Below are positions 24,601-37,880 of a DNA stretch of 64,000 nt, piece by piece. The translations under genes were made by a program, and so were the position numbers. Numbering within the stretch: position 1 is the first letter of the stretch; each line of letters starts with the position of its first letter. The notes under the pieces are model-generated. The model ran no database searches. It was not told the origin of the DNA and worked only from the letters and a program-made list of their open reading frames with translations. This DNA is from Euwallacea fornicatus (taxonomy: Eukaryota > Arthropoda > Insecta > Coleoptera > Curculionidae). Location: positions 1,550,001 through 1,614,000 of the forward strand of contig NC_089550.1 in assembly GCF_040115645.1 (NCBI RefSeq), given 5' to 3'.

Positions 24601-27600
24601 TAAATAAGGATTTTCACCCTTCTAATTCTCATCAGTTTCTCTGCGCTTTTTTCCATTAACTCATTCCTCCCATTCAATTTTCGCAGTAGTTCTAATTTTT
24701 TCCCTCGTCACATTGTTCATCAGTATCACGTCCAAAATTGAACGGCTAATACGGGCATGTAACGTCTGCAACGAAATTCGGTATCTAGCAATCCGAAACA
24801 GAACATTCCAATTACACCGATTTCGCATTTAAGTGATTGTTATGCAAATGCCGTACTTGCTTGGGATAGACGTACAACTCAGCCGAATGCGCCCCACAAT
24901 AAACCTTATTCGAGATAATATCGCCCCTGTCGCGTGACATTTTAATGGGTCCTGATTGGATTTTCGGCAAAGTTGATAAGGAGCAAGATCTTGAAAATTG
25001 TATTCAACTAGCTAGATGTGCAGCTGAACATTAATCACGTCTTCGTCTGATGTAGAGCACCTAATCGGCTTTTGTTTGAGTTTGAGCGGAAAATTTTAAT
25101 TAAACTGCGACTTTCTGTGTGACTCGTTAACTGCAATAAATTTAAATTTGGCTTTGAAAATTATCGCTCTGTAACAAATTAAACGTGCGAGTCATCCGAA
25201 TTGTGGACAACGAAAAATACTCCCATTTGGTATCTTTTCAAATAACATTGTCAGGGTTTATTTGGGATTTGGCGAATATAAACAAATGCTTTTTAATGAG
25301 ATAACATTGAATTGGGTATAAAACATTTACAAATTATGCTTGAAAACACGTAAAAGTGATATTGCTATGAAATGCTTGACTCAATTTGTAAATGGTATTG
25401 CTTGAAAAATCATTATTCGACTGGCTTTATAGGCAACTTTTCGCATTTCTGAGTGTTTTTGGTATTAAGTTTTCCATAGCTGATAGGGTTTACCTATATA
25501 TGATTGATGCAAGGTTTCAGTAGGGCATTTCAAATCTGGACCTAACGTTGCGCATTTCATAATTCTTCAATGATATTCAATTCAGTTTTTTCCGGCTGAT
25601 AACCATTCCTCGAAATTTATACTAGAGTTAATTCGAATTTTCTGTATTATTGCTTATACAATCCATCCACGTTGAATATTACTACTAAATGGTTTACTCG
25701 GATATTTAATAGCGCTCGCCTTAAACTTTATGGAAACTCACTTTTCATGGACTTATGGAAATTTGACCTTATTATGTTAATGTTAACCCAAAAAAATCTT
25801 GGGGCAGTGGCCGGTTAAGCGAAAAACTACCTGTCGGTCTTGATTAATTATAAAGAGTGATGAGGGTCGCGAATTTTCAAATATATGGACTTTCCCATGT
25901 TATTCCTGGAAGAGTTTATTTGCATTAGTAATTTATGGGGAATAATTCGTACAGGTTTTCGCCTTTTCTCTCACATCTAAAAACAGCAGTTGCCTAAAAT
26001 GGTAAATGATCCTCTGCAGAAGATTCTGCGGCTTCAACGGAGCCGTAAAAATTGTATTGAGTTTCACACAATATCTATAATTTTTACAGAGTATTTTGAG
26101 TTAAAAGACCGATAATTCCCATTAACTTTCCTGACTTTTTTTTGTCAATTTATTCGTTGACCATTTGTTTATTTTTTATAGTTTACCTAATTTAATAAGA
26201 GCGTGACTCACTAATCATATTTTCTTCGCTCGAATAATTATTCACGAAATTACTTAACTTGACCTTGATATTCTATCTCGACTCGATCTTCGTTTAACTT
26301 CAAGTTAAAGCGCCTTAAAAATCAATTGAAACCGGGAATTCCTACCTGTAGAGAGAGGTCTAATAATATCTATGACATCCTGTTATACGAAAACCACTTT
26401 GCTAATATAATGAGCTATTCAACTCGCCTTCATTCGGGTAAATTCTCTAATTATCCGACGTTACTTTGGGCACTATATTCGCTCAATGCCGATGCTCTAG
26501 CTCTAATTGTTTTGTGTAAACTTGTAAGAGGGCATACGCAGTTATTTGATAAGAGGCCACAACTTCCAATGTGGTGTAGGTTGAGTGATGTAATTTCAGG
26601 CTCGGAAGCTCCGACAAAATAATTTTTTTTCTTGAAGAGGACAATTAGATAGATGTGTTTTCTCTCGCAACTCTCCAATCTGAAAACCCAGGTCTCGGAC
26701 CGACTTGCGTGATAAAATATCACTTTTTCCGAAATTCCTCAAGTTTCGTTTTTTGTTATGTGTTCAAGAACTTTACCGGCCACCGGGAGTAAAAAGTGTG
26801 TAGTTTGTGCTTGCGTATAATCTAGTCCATTTTTTGTGATATGTATTATTATTCCGTTTTTCCATGTTATTGGAAATGTCTTTAATACATTTGTTCAACT
26901 AGTTTGATATGTGTTCCTGAGTTTCTGGAATTGAGGTCTTCAGTATTTTCCTTCTTTTCGTACTTTCCAGGAGGGTGTTTCTGATATAGGATACTGCTCC
27001 TTGGTTTTATTTGTCTCTAATCAGCTGACATGTTGGGTCGTTAAGGTCAGGCCGTCACCAAATTCCAGTTGTGTTAATCAAATTTTGGATTTGTCGAGGT
27101 GTAGAGGGCCCTCGGAAAATTGCGGGAAATGCCTTAGCTTTGTGTTTGTCTATGTCACGTTCCGTCCTACCTTCGTTGATTGCACTAATGGTATTTAAAA
27201 AAAATTCCAGTATGATTTTTCTTTGCCTTGTTCAGTTTCTTGGCACGTTTCCATGCATTTGTCCTATGGATTTTAGGGCGTCGAAGTCTTTATATTTGTG
27301 TTAAAATTGTTAAGCTTTTCGCAGCAATGAATCAAGTTCTTGTTAAGAATTATTGATAACTGTGAGACTTTAAGAGGCGAGTAAAGAGGTAGAGGGCTGG
27401 TAGGTGAGAAAAAGGAACATAATGTGTACATATGGCAACCAGCAAACTGAACGCGTGTCTGAACCTAATTTCTCTCGTTTTTCTAACAGCGAGCAATGTT
27501 TCAGTCTTTCTGAATTCACAGAATACACAAACTCGCTATCACAGTCAACTAATTACGAAAAGAGTTAAACTAAAGCTCGGAGAGAGCATTAGAACAGTCG

Positions 27601-30218
27601 GCAAAGCGGGACGCAATGTCATAAAATAGGGGAAACTTTCAAAGCCGACGATTGGTAGAAATTGAGGAACGTCAGTGAAGCTTTAGATCAAAGGGCAAAG
27701 TTCCTCGTCCAATTAGTGACGGTGTAAACCCTTATCAACCTCTAATGCGGTTGGATTGTATGGTCGGTCTCTCTCACTTTGTATTTCATAACTCTGCGAG
27801 GGTCTCTGTATAGAGAAAACGTCGCTCAATGGCCTCTTTGATTCGGATGTCAAACGAGCTATTCACTTAAGGGAATTCCCGTTTTTTTTTTTTTGTGCGA
27901 ATTGACGCAAGTTTCGTCCAAGGAGCTGAGTAGATAAACGCAAACAATCCAAAGATATCGGAGAAAGTTCGGCGACCGCGTGCAACTTCTCATTAAAACT
28001 TTCAATTAAAACTCGCAGTTGGTGTTTTAATACTACAAGTTAGATTTCAAAGGTTCAAAGCGACGTTCATTAAAACTAAAACACCAACTTGGGTGGTTTA
28101 ATAAAAGTTCATCGAGTACACTGCAATAAGTTTCTCGATTATAACATCGCGATTAAATGTATTTCCGGAAACAAAAGATCCGACTTTCTTTTATATGCCA
28201 GTTAATTAACTGCGGAATTTGAAATTACAAGACTTATTATTATATCGGAGCGAAGGAGCTTTGTGTTCCATTATCTTTGAACAGTCTTGGACTATAATAG
28301 CCGCTCTAGGGCTCAAAGGCGAAACTTAATATTTGGGCTAACCTTTGGGGTGTTTGAAAGGTTTCCGTACGTTAGCAGTAAGGCCCATCGCGCTATCTAA
28401 TTTTCCTATAGGTGGTGGAAAAATTTCCAAGACCATCTACCCGTGCATAGCAAATTTACACCCGCTACGAGCCGCACATCCACCTGCAAATTTTAGAACG
28501 TCTTGAGGCTACTCGGTCTACGAATTTCTAAGATTTCCAGGGGAAATATTTGAAAAGTGGAAAATGCAGGTATCTCGAGGCACCACCGAAACACTCAGAA
28601 AATGCGGAGCAAGGGTTGCGGCTAACAAAGGGCACTGACATATTTTTGAAGGATCAGAAACTGCTAACGGGCTTCAAACTTCATCGCTCTTCGAAGCAAA
28701 AATGATGGCTTCCAAACTGGAAATTCGCACGCTGGAAAGTTACAAAGATACAGCGATCAAATGCTTCGAAAATCCATAGAGAGGAACACGGATTCGCAAA
28801 GGTTGCGCTCCCCCTTCGGCTCTTTACTCGCGTGTGTGCAGGTAAAAAGTTTATTAGAATCAAAGGAAATTGACTTTTGTAGTATTTTGTTGAGAAAAAG
28901 CAAAAATCCTTCTTAGGTCCACAAAAGCAAAGTGAATTTTCGAAATTTACATTTTGCTCGTCTCGAATATGTGATTGCAGACCCGGCACCAATTTCTATT
29001 ACAAATACAACGTCCCGCTTGAGTGGATCTTACGTTCCCGTATAAATCCCTTATTTGCAAAACAATAACACTAAAGTCCAAAACGCGAATCTGAAATCTA
29101 AGTGCTTTTCAAAGCAAATAGTTGGAAGACGTGATTTCGAAATTTGCATACATAGGGAAAAATAACAGTGATAGCTAGGCTTAAACGGAGCAGAAGAAGG
29201 GCCGCATGCGAAAACTCGCCCTTATTTCGTGATCGCAAAATAATTTAGGTTTCAATGGGGCTCCGGGGAGGCATTATTATAATCTTAATTATTTTGTCGT
29301 CAAGCTGTTTCTCGTTCGTCTTCTCAGAGGCTCTCAGAGGTATTCCTGCTAAAGGGGTCTAGCTTCAAAGAAATAATTAAAATTAATCAGCCTTTTAATT
29401 GTGTTAGGTCTGTGAGACGTTCGTTTCATATTTGTTTTTTATTTTTGTTTAAACTTATAATTTTCAGGCCTGACAAACAAAGCTAATGAAATTTGTCGAA
29501 TTAAAAACTTGAGAAAAAAGCATGTGGAACAGTTCAAACGGCTAATTATAACCATGGCTCAGCATGGGGATTAAACATGCAATCCTCAAAAGGAATTCTA
29601 CCTTTGAAACTGGTTGTTTGATGGAATTCCCCTCTGGGGTTCGCTTTATCTCATTTCAAATAATTAATCATCCGTACGCCGGCAAATACTCAATCTGGTG
29701 AATTGTTCATGATTCAGATGTTAGAGACACAAGGGCTTAACATGGATACGCGTTATAGATCTTAATTATACATATTATTTGTTAACAGAATTAGCAGTAG
29801 TAATTTTCCGCAGGAACTGATTGTATTTAATGTGAGCAATAGGTTCACACTATGTGTTTAATGTGCTTGTTTAAACATGTGGATGTCTCTGTTGAAATTT
29901 TCTCCGATTTAAAGCGACTCTAGACCTAGGGGATTTATCGTATCTCGATACAATAAAATAGAGTCCGCAATAACCCAAAAAGCGATGTGTAAATCAACAC
30001 AGCTCTGCACACTTTTTTTACAATGAAGTCCATTCATATTCGACTTACCTCTCATATTTATGAAACTTCTTTCCTGATTATGAAAACTGCAGGTGGAACT
30101 TTCTCAGAATGTCGTTTCAAAGACATTTCTAGACGTACTTACCTCCACGAAATGCACACTATCAAACGGGGGATGTTCCTCGATTTCTTGAGGCCGCTCC
30201 ATTGCCGTATCAAAATTA
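24601..30218. other. No gene recognised
   Basis: About 5.6 kb of AT-rich DNA. A minus-strand frame without an ATG around 27,080-27,260 is open for some 70 codons, but I cannot assign it. A TGACCTTGA word at 26,260, the core recognised by monomeric nuclear receptors, occurs here, but a single 9-mer has no weight by itself. No repeat pairing with the rest of the window. Confidence 0.45.
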
Positions 30219-31589
30219 TGGAGCGAGACATAGAAAGAGGAACACCCCGTAAAACTGGTTTTATTTAAATCATTTTCAATATGCATATTTCTTACGCAAA
30301 AACAAATAATTCTTTTAAACAATTTAACAAATTTTATTGTTAAAAAACATTAAGAATTTGTCGGTCTTCCGCGGTGTCTTATACATTCCTGTACACGTCT
30401 AGCCATGGATCTAATGAGGTGATGGACGTCCTCTTGAGAGATCTCATTCCAGGCCAACCGGACAGCATGACATAGCTCTGCTAAAGCTTGTGGGGGACGG
30501 GGTCAATTATATAACCCTATACCTACAATATCCCATCCATGTTCAATTGGTGAAAGGTCGGGAGATCCAGGTGGCCAAGGTAGCAAAATCATTGCATTTG
30601 GTTGGAAGGACTTCATAGTCACTCTAGTCATATGTGGTGCATTGTCATGCTGAAAAACTGGATTAACAAGAGATTCCAGATGAGGTTACAGGACTTCTTG
30701 GATGTATCGTTGGGTTGTCATACTGCCTCTAATGAAAAGTAAAGGTGACCCGCTACCATATGCAATAGAACCCCAAACCATTATCCCAACAGTCTGATGG
30801 ACATGCCTCTGTATCGTAAAATGAGGATTCTGTGTTTTACCCCGTCTTCTTCTTGCTCTTGCCCAACCATCATGCGTACTTCAAACAGAATCTGGATTCA
30901 TGACTAAACACGATATTATTCCATTTCAGATTTCAAGGTTCTCTGCACCACTGCAGTCGATTTTAACGATGATTTAAGGTGAGGGATAACACAAGATGGG
31001 GGACGGTAGGAAATCAGTCCAAAAGTTCCTATCTGGCCATAAATGGTTCGAATCCCATTGGGCCTTCTATACACAGCAAACCATTCATTCGCCAGCGTCC
31101 TCGACGAGACGAACCTATTTTTTAGGGCTGTAATTCGAAGACAGCGATTTTCCGTAGTTGTTCGGGATCGTCTAGTACCTCTCCATCTGCCTGTTTGCTC
31201 TCCTTGGAACCATTCCACTATAGTGTTTACACTACGGTTCAATCTAGTGGCGATTTCCCTAAATGACCGATCCGCCCCTCGTAGACCCACCATTCGACCT
31301 CTCTCAAACTCGCTCAACTGATGAGAATTTCGCTGCGTCTGGCCATGTTTGATTAATATAAGAGCACTTTCTAAGCGCGCAATTAATGATATTTCGCAGT
31401 CATATTGTTGCTATTTTATTGCTATTTTTATAGTAAAAAAAAAAATGAAATTCCTGATAACTCCTTCAAGCATTGACAAAATGGCTGAAAATTTAATGGT
31501 TTTTTGTGCTCCTATGTACAAACACGCATACGAAAAGCTATTTAAATGGAACTATTTTTACGGGGTGTTCTCTTTTTTATGCAACGCAG
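30219..31589 (-). mobile_element. Tc1-like transposon, degenerate copy
   Basis: About 1.37 kb with inverted repeats of roughly 75 bp. The left end contains GAGGAACACCCCGTAAAA. The right end, read backwards, begins CTGCGTTGCATAAAA and contains GAGAACACCCCGTAAAA, with TTTAAAT further in on both sides. TA dinucleotides flank both ends (30217-30218 and 31590-31591), as expected for Tc1 insertion. Its transposase relic resembles the intact protein of the element at 39619-41028, so the two belong to related subfamilies. The first 13 or so bases of the two ends have diverged, unusual for an element that had recently moved. Confidence 0.85.
30350..31346 (-). pseudogene. Tc1-like transposase pseudogene (DD34E type)
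   Basis: Span of 997 bp, close to the 340 codons of a Tc1-like transposase. From the likely start at 31344-31346, a frameshift within 15 codons separates the first residues from an open frame containing SEFERGRMVGL and SFREIATRLNRSVNTI, the first helix-turn-helix. The catalytic core is recognisable. The first acidic position reads FSHESRF, with histidine in place of aspartate. The second is present in VFQHDNAPH, where one residue is missing next to the usual NARPH. The third, SPDLSPIEHGWD, keeps its glutamate. Internal stops lie between the first and second sites. The C terminus reads ARRVQECIRHRGRP before the stop at 30350-30352. Non-functional. Confidence 0.88.
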
Positions 31590-31680
31590 TATAATTGATC
31601 TGTTAAATGGCTTAGGGTGAGCAAGGGTAATGCGGGGAAGAACGTAGCGCAACTGGTGAGAAAATTAACGTAATGGATAA

Positions 31681-32200
31681 ACAACCGTTTTTTCATGTGA
31701 AGTCGCCAAGAACACTGGTTGGGGCCTTGTACGTGTATATCTAAATACAATAGTTAGAACGATAGCAAGTTACCTTCCTGATTTTATAACTTCTGTGTAA
31801 AATCCGATTATCGCCAATTTTCTAATGTCACTTTAGTTGAACTTCGAATAGGGAAATGCACATTATTGAGATTTATCAAGGGTTCTGATATCACGTCAAG
31901 AAGAGAATAGATGGGAAAAACTTATTATAAATGTATATTTCGATGGAATATCGACCCATCTGAAAAGATCAGCGAGTCGTCCCCATGAGACAGGGCGTCC
32001 TCGGAGAACTGTCACTTTACAGAAACAAGGCGAGTCTAATAATATTTACGTAAAAGTAAGAAAAACGTCATCACCAAATCCCTGTAATCAACGCGATCTC
32101 ACCGACTATTCATTACGTGGGATTTAGTCAAATTCGTGTCGGCCTCATCTCTGAGTAACATGAGCCTTTCAATCAGCAATTCGAAGAAGATTCACGTAGC
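31681..32200. repeat. Degenerate tandem repeat, unit 1 (about 660 bp)
   Basis: Contains ACTTCTGTGTAAAA near 31,788 and ACCGACTATTCATTACGTGG near 32,101. Both have counterparts in the same order and orientation in unit 2, 656 and 667 bp to the right. The flanks of these words also match patchily. The repeat is old, with many substitutions and indels. Confidence 0.5.
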
Positions 32201-32320
32201 TACAACCGCTTCGGTTTTCTAAACAGCCACTAAATACGACCCAACTGATCCACTTTGGTACGCCGCTATCCAATAGGTAACCCAGGATTAGCGGTTAACG
32301 TTAGACTAGCAAAAATTGGA

Positions 32321-32860
32321 TGGTTGTTTTATGTGAAATCACCTTGTGAAATCGATTTGGTACGAAGCTCATTGCAATCTCATAAAAGTTATTTATGTCC
32401 AGGTATAACACTTTTCGATTTTAAACTTACTTCGTGATTGGACAATTTCTGTGTAAAACTGTTTCAAAATACGACCTCGATTCAATCATAATACGTACTA
32501 TCAGATGTGTAAACGCAACGATTTATTGAAGTTATTGCTGTGTTATTAGCTCTAAATCATTGATATCTGCGAGATGTCGGGAGGCTAGTGGACGGATAAA
32601 GTCTATCATAGGAATAAATTGATTAAATGCTAATAAAATCCATCGAAAAAAAAAATAAAAATAATAATAATAAGCAAGAAATGGGACCGTAATTTAATAA
32701 ATGAGCCACATAATTAAACTTTTTAATATTTCTGTCATCAATAAGCCTGTATAATCAATATGAATTGACCGACCCTTCATTACGTTGTATTTATTCAAAC
32801 CCATGTCGACTCCGTTTTGGTTGAGTAATTTGAGTCTTTTCAGCCGAAATCCGAATGCGA
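32321..32860. repeat. Degenerate tandem repeat, unit 2 (about 660 bp)
   Basis: Counterpart of the unit starting near 31,681. It shares the words ATTTCTGTGTAAAA near 32,446 and GACCGACCCTTCATTACGTT near 32,766, then GAGTAATTTGAGTCTTTTCAG, which resembles the end of unit 1. No coding potential seen. Confidence 0.5.
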
Positions 32861-34171
32861 TTTGCACAGTTAATTAACTGGGCTCGCCTTCTCCTAAATT
32901 TCGAATTGGCTCCTTTAATTAAAGATTAAAATTTATTTATTCGCCGGGAGCAATTGCACTTGACAACGCCTGTTTTGGCATTTATATGCTAACAATAATC
33001 GTAGGAATATCTCTTATAAATATAATATAATTCCTCTTCGGCCATAACCGTCCGTGAATCTTCAAATCCATTACATTCCGCAGTGGAAAATGGTCCGTTT
33101 TTATCCTTTTTTTATTCTAAAAGGCATATTAGGATAAAAAGTGGAAACTTTTTTGCCATCCGCTTACGAATATTTTTGCAAGTCTGAAAAATAACCGTCC
33201 CGGCAAAAGTTTACGTGGAAACTTTAATAGTGTTGGAGACGTTCAGATTCTGGAGGAAGCTTAAATAATCATCGCAGTTCCGTTTATGTTTTTGAAATTC
33301 CCTTTTAGGTTTATGGTCTTGAAAATTTACTAGTTTGTTGTTTCGGTAATGGCCATGAATTGCCAAATATTATGTAAACAAAGTCTGCGGCGGATAAATG
33401 GGAAGTTATGGTTAGCGATCTTTTAGCACGTCACATTTTTGGCTCCAGTCGTGTCCCACAAATAGCACGAGACTGGATCGAATCGGCCTGTCTCTCGATG
33501 TTGCGACCTCCTGAGCATGCGCACTTTTCCCTTACTCAAACCCAAACTCCTTGTTGCAGTTGCAATACCGATGTTGCAAGTCAAAAATCAAGCAGAACTG
33601 ATTCGTTCACTGTGTGCGTCACGTGAGCATCTTCGTGTCGTCTTATCCAGGAACCTTCGCATGAGGCAGCCAATAGTTTCCTCATAGCAGCACTCGCATG
33701 GGCGCAAAATATGCGAAAAAATGTGGAACTTTGCCGCCCAGCATATCGAAAATGGTGTTGTTTTGACAACGGGTCTGTTCGAATTTTTCCGTAATTTTGG
33801 AGAGCACTGCCGCTCCCTGAAAAATCTCCATAATCTTATGTTGTACTTTGTATAGCTCATAACTAGATCTCTATGAAAGCTGCATCTACTGACAAGAATT
33901 TCGTGTTAGATCGGAGAGCAGTTCTCAAAGCAGCTGACCTACCCCGATGCATCCTGACGCACCAACCATTTTGCACTAGTTTTTCGTCGGTCCTTCAGAG
34001 ACACGCGTTCATTCCAGTCTTCAGGACCTTCGGTGGCCCGGATCCTTGTTCCTGTATATCTTTTCTATTCCGCGGCACTGCTGTTGTAATTTTTTAAACC
34101 TCTGCAACTCTATAATCCCCGAAATGAACTTAAATCCCTTTACAAAGTACACCGTTAGCTCGGTTCGTCCC

Positions 34172-34357
34172 ACGTCTTACAAACCCTAAATAAACTTAGA
34201 GTCTCTAAATAGTCCCTCGCAACATTTCGGGGACTTTACGACCTATTTAATAACCGACATAAAAGCTACATTGTTTCGGACTTAACTTTTACTTGCGACA
34301 ATTTGTCTGTGTGATTCCCTGCATTTCCGTAAACAAATTAGGATTTCGTTTTAATAT
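34172..34357 (+). repeat. Dispersed repeat family X, 5' half copy
   Basis: Collinear with 18941-19110 in the same orientation. Shared blocks include ACTTTACGACCTATTTAAT, ACATTGTTTCGGACTTA and TTTCCGTAAACAAATT. It breaks off where the second half of the family should begin. Confidence 0.65.
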
Positions 34358-34705
34358 GTCAGGATTACATCTCGGGATGCCACGACGCCGAGCGTCGCCG
34401 ACGTCTTGTACTTGGATATTTCATTGCTGAGCTCATGTCACGTCATTGCTGCATTCCAGTTGTCAGGTTCAATTATTGCGATTAAAGTTGGAACATTAAG
34501 GGCTAAGTTTGATAGGTGAGTCTTTTTTATTTTAAACAACTATTTGTTTTAATATTAAAGTAATACGCGGACTACCGAGGGCCGAAAGTCCCGCATAAAT
34601 TCGTTAAAAATTCAAGGATATATTGTTCATGAAAATGCTGGAACACGTCGAATGATGTTTTTATTTGCGTCTTTTTTGACGTAATAGACATGCGAACTAG
34701 ATCGT

Positions 34706-34734
34706 CCATGTAGTAGATAAATGTACTTTTTAAT
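34706..34734. repeat. Direct repeat 1 near mariner remnant
   Basis: 29-bp block starting CCATGTAGTAGATAAATG, repeated at 34993-35021 with 27 of 29 bases the same. The second copy follows CTACAGGGTTAC, which resembles a CAGGGTG-type transposon terminus. Confidence 0.7.
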
Positions 34735-34837
34735 TTTTCCTTATGGAACTCCGTGTACATTACGACGTGTTTAAGTTCTTCGAGAAATTGTGAACGCATT
34801 CATGTAGCATACCCATGTCCAAATTCAACAGTTATTG

Positions 34838-34990
34838 AAATGTTCGCGCAATATGGCAATTGGAGCGGCCTGCCAGATCGCCTGATCTGACCGCTACGGA
34901 CTTTTTTTGTGAGGTTATCTGAGACATAGGGGATATGTGAATGAGCCCAAGAATTGCATTTTCTGAAATAACAAACATGTCTACAGGGTT
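34838..34990 (+). pseudogene. C-terminal remnant of a mariner-type transposase
   Basis: One frame reads LERPARSPDLTATDFF. After a one-base shift it continues with an L, a stop in place of the usual tryptophan, and GYLRHRGYVNEP. This matches the mariner signature around the third catalytic aspartate (the usual form is a PARSPDLTP.DFFLWGYLK-like string). Only about 50 codons remain, with one frameshift and one stop. The rest of the gene to the left is not recognisable. A CAGGGTT terminus-like word follows at about 34,984. Confidence 0.65.
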
Positions 34991-34992
34991 AC

Positions 34993-35021
34993 CCATGTAG
35001 TAGACAAATGTACTTTTTCAT
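34993..35021. repeat. Direct repeat 2 near mariner remnant
   Basis: Second copy of the 29-bp block described at 34706-34734, in the same orientation 287 bp away, preceded by CTACAGGGTTAC. The pair brackets the transposase remnant. Confidence 0.7.
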
Positions 35022-37339
35022 GATTTTTTTAGTTATTAAAAAAACTATCTAATAATTGCAACGGTTAGAGCGGAACGTGTCTCCTTCGTGTCAATTTCTT
35101 TGCAGGTAATTTTGTTTAAAAAACCTACATAGAGATAGAGACAGCAAACGACCACAGCCCACGACCATAAAAAACTTTAATAGGTGGTAGTTGAGTTTGC
35201 GTCTTAGAGATCTAGAGGGAGGCCTGAGGTGATTCATTGTCGATAAAGATAAATCAGATCATGAAGTATGAATGTTTCGCTATCATAGACGAACTCCCTT
35301 AAGAATTTATTACACGAGAAGCTTATACGTCTTAGGGTTGTATGTCACCCCCAGAGTTTCCATGAGCACACCCCCAGCCTATACCCATGACATTCTTGAG
35401 CGCAGGACATTATTTTTTCTTGTTTGAAGAAGCACTTGAAAACGCGTGGGGGCGGTAGAAGATAAACCGCGGCTATAAGTTCAATCTCTCTTGTTCAAAT
35501 TCTTGACTTGAGGGTCATCTATCACCACTTTGAATATGTCTCACATTTCCAGAAACAATCCGCCAAAGAGCTGTCCATTACGGAATGAGTTTGACACGAC
35601 AAGAGAGAACTTAATAACAGTACTTGCAGCAATAAATGGCAGACAGCAATACCATTATTCAAATATTTTAGGTAAATATTCTAAACCGTGGACACAATCG
35701 GCCCTTAGGCATTCCTGAAAGCTCGTCTGGAAAAATAATTAACAAAAGGAAAACAATTATTATTTCGTACCCGGAAGCTTTGAAAGCGCGCTCGAGAATG
35801 GATTCGAGTTCTTGTTTTGGAAATAGGAAGTTTTCTAGTTGCTTGCAGTGCCTTCAAGGGGAATTCCATTTAAAACGGTGAAAAAAGCTCTGGCTTTTGG
35901 AAAAATCCGACTTAAAGAGCGGTTGTCACTTTTCTGTTGGTTAATTGCATTTTATTATTAGGATTTAAAATTCGCGGAATAAAATTCTAAAAATACGCTT
36001 TGCAAAACGTATAAAGAGCCCGAAAATTACAATTTAACAACTACCGAAATGGGGAGCGAAAGCGTTTTCAAAACACCAAAATGAACTCGGTTTTATTATC
36101 TAAAGTTTCCCTCGATTCTCGATACAGTTTTCCAAAGCAGTTCCGACGAAACACTATTAAAGTTTCTCGCCGAGTTTACTCAGCCTGTTATTTTCTTTTC
36201 CGACAACAATATTCGTGAGCGGGTGGTCGAATGCAATTTTTGATGAGAGTTTTGAAACAATCTTCTAAATAGTAGGCGAACAAACATGGCACCATTCAAC
36301 GCCCTAACTTTCCTCACTGAACGCACAATATTCCGGATAGGTACATGATTTCGGACTTTAGTGGCGGCCATTATGCAAATGGGACCCCTGCTTTATGTGA
36401 CCATGTGATCCACTCGACTGCGCCCTCGTATGAAGCCATCGCGAATGGATATTGCTCCATCCGTGTGATATTTTAATGGAAATGTCTGCGTTTTCGATTC
36501 CGTAAATAAATCGAACAAACTGTTGGGACAAAAAGCCCTTTAGACCGTCGAGGGCTTTCCTATTTTTCAGGGGACTTTATTTGCTGATGTTCTGGACCAT
36601 TTTGCACCCTCCTCTTTTGAATATGCGTAATTTTCTGGATCAATGTTCGATGGTAAATATTAAAGCGGGATGTTGCCTTTATACCATAATGTTTATTGTG
36701 TTGGGTAAATAAGGATTGGTTAATTTGGTAAAACGGTTGGAAAAAAATTCTGAAACCTGCCTTGTACTTCCCTTTCCCTTCTGTTCCGCCTTACTGGAGT
36801 TTTTAAGATCGCTTTAACCTTGGAAAAAAAGGATAATTTCGATGGGGTCTGTCCTAAAATTTCCATAATGGCTTACGTAACATTACCCCGTCCCTGATCG
36901 CGAATTAATTGAATGAAGGTAGGCTCGTTAGAGGGCAAGTAACAAATTTCCGAGCTTCGGAAGCCCATAAAAGATCCTAAAAACAATAAATTGGGAGTGA
37001 TAATAGCTCCTTTTATTTATTGCCTGAGCTGAGCCCTTAAACGATCTACTAGGATCAACACATTTTATGCGAAAAAGGGAACGGATTCGGGCACTGACTG
37101 CGACATTAGGAAAATTGATGCTTTTTTCAGTCAAAGTACGTCCGCGAGCTGCAATATTAAATATTCCACAGATTTTTGGCCCTTAAAAAGGCATTTATAT
37201 AGTTTCAAAGTGTATCCTTCAACAGAACTCTCGGTGTTCAAGGATTGCCGGCTTTTTATGAACGTTTCAGTAAAACCATACTCAAAAACGATTTAATGGC
37301 GATACAAAATTTCATTCAATCACGCACTTACAACTAGTT

Positions 37340-37415
37340 CTGTACGCCACTGTATGATACGCACGTTTTCGCCAAAATCTCACCTTCTCGATTCGTCTGT
37401 GTGAAACAGTAATTT
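37340..37415 (+). repeat. Degenerate repeated module, copy 1
   Basis: Contains TGTACGCCACTGTATGAT and, 20 bp on, GCCAAAATCTCACCTTCTCG then ATTCGTCTGTGTGA. A similar arrangement recurs near 37,766-37,880. Its final part resembles the CTTCNTGATT and CTGTGTAAAA words of the tandem units at 31.7-32.9 kb. Confidence 0.4.
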
Positions 37416-37765
37416 ACCAAGTTTAGTTAGATACTTTATCTAGCGAATTGTCGATTAATCCGTAGTCTCGTTTAATCATAACTAACAGTTTTAAAGAAAC
37501 GTTAAAAAGGAATTTCTGTCAAACTTCAACACCCCGTACGTCGGAAATTAAACTGTTCCGATTACGTGCTTGTACGCGGTTTCTTCTTGTTTCGGCCCAG
37601 GGAAAATCTCTTTAAATTTTGGCCGCAAGTTTAGGAAACACACTGTGTACGCACGGCCTTGCCGATAATCGACCAATTCCGGAACCATCTTTGCGGATGA
37701 TGCATCGTTTTCAACCTCAGTGAGAATTGTTCATTTGTTCTTGTATTATCATCTTAAGCGCTGGT

Positions 37766-37880
37766 CCAGTACGTCACTGTGTATCAGCAAATAGTTCTCA
37801 TATTTAATCCAGTTAAGCCATAAGCATAGACATGCGTTTCTACCAAAAAATGACCTTCCCGATTCTCCTATGTGGAGCAT
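37766..37880 (+). repeat. Degenerate repeated module, copy 2
   Basis: Contains CAGTACGTCACTGTG and, after a longer spacer, TACCAAAAAATGACCTTCCC then GATTCTCCTATGTGGA. It is similar to the module near 37,340, with an insertion between the two halves. Confidence 0.4.

Larger units (their letters stand above)
31592..34171. other. No gene; contains degenerate tandem duplication
   Basis: No open frame with recognisable protein. Two segment pairs separated by about 656 and 667 bp show an old tandem duplication (see the repeat entries). An A-rich run followed by AAT units lies near 32,645-32,672. The stretch from 33.4 to 34.1 kb is more CG-rich and has overlapping short frames on both strands but no motif. 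Confidence 0.45.
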
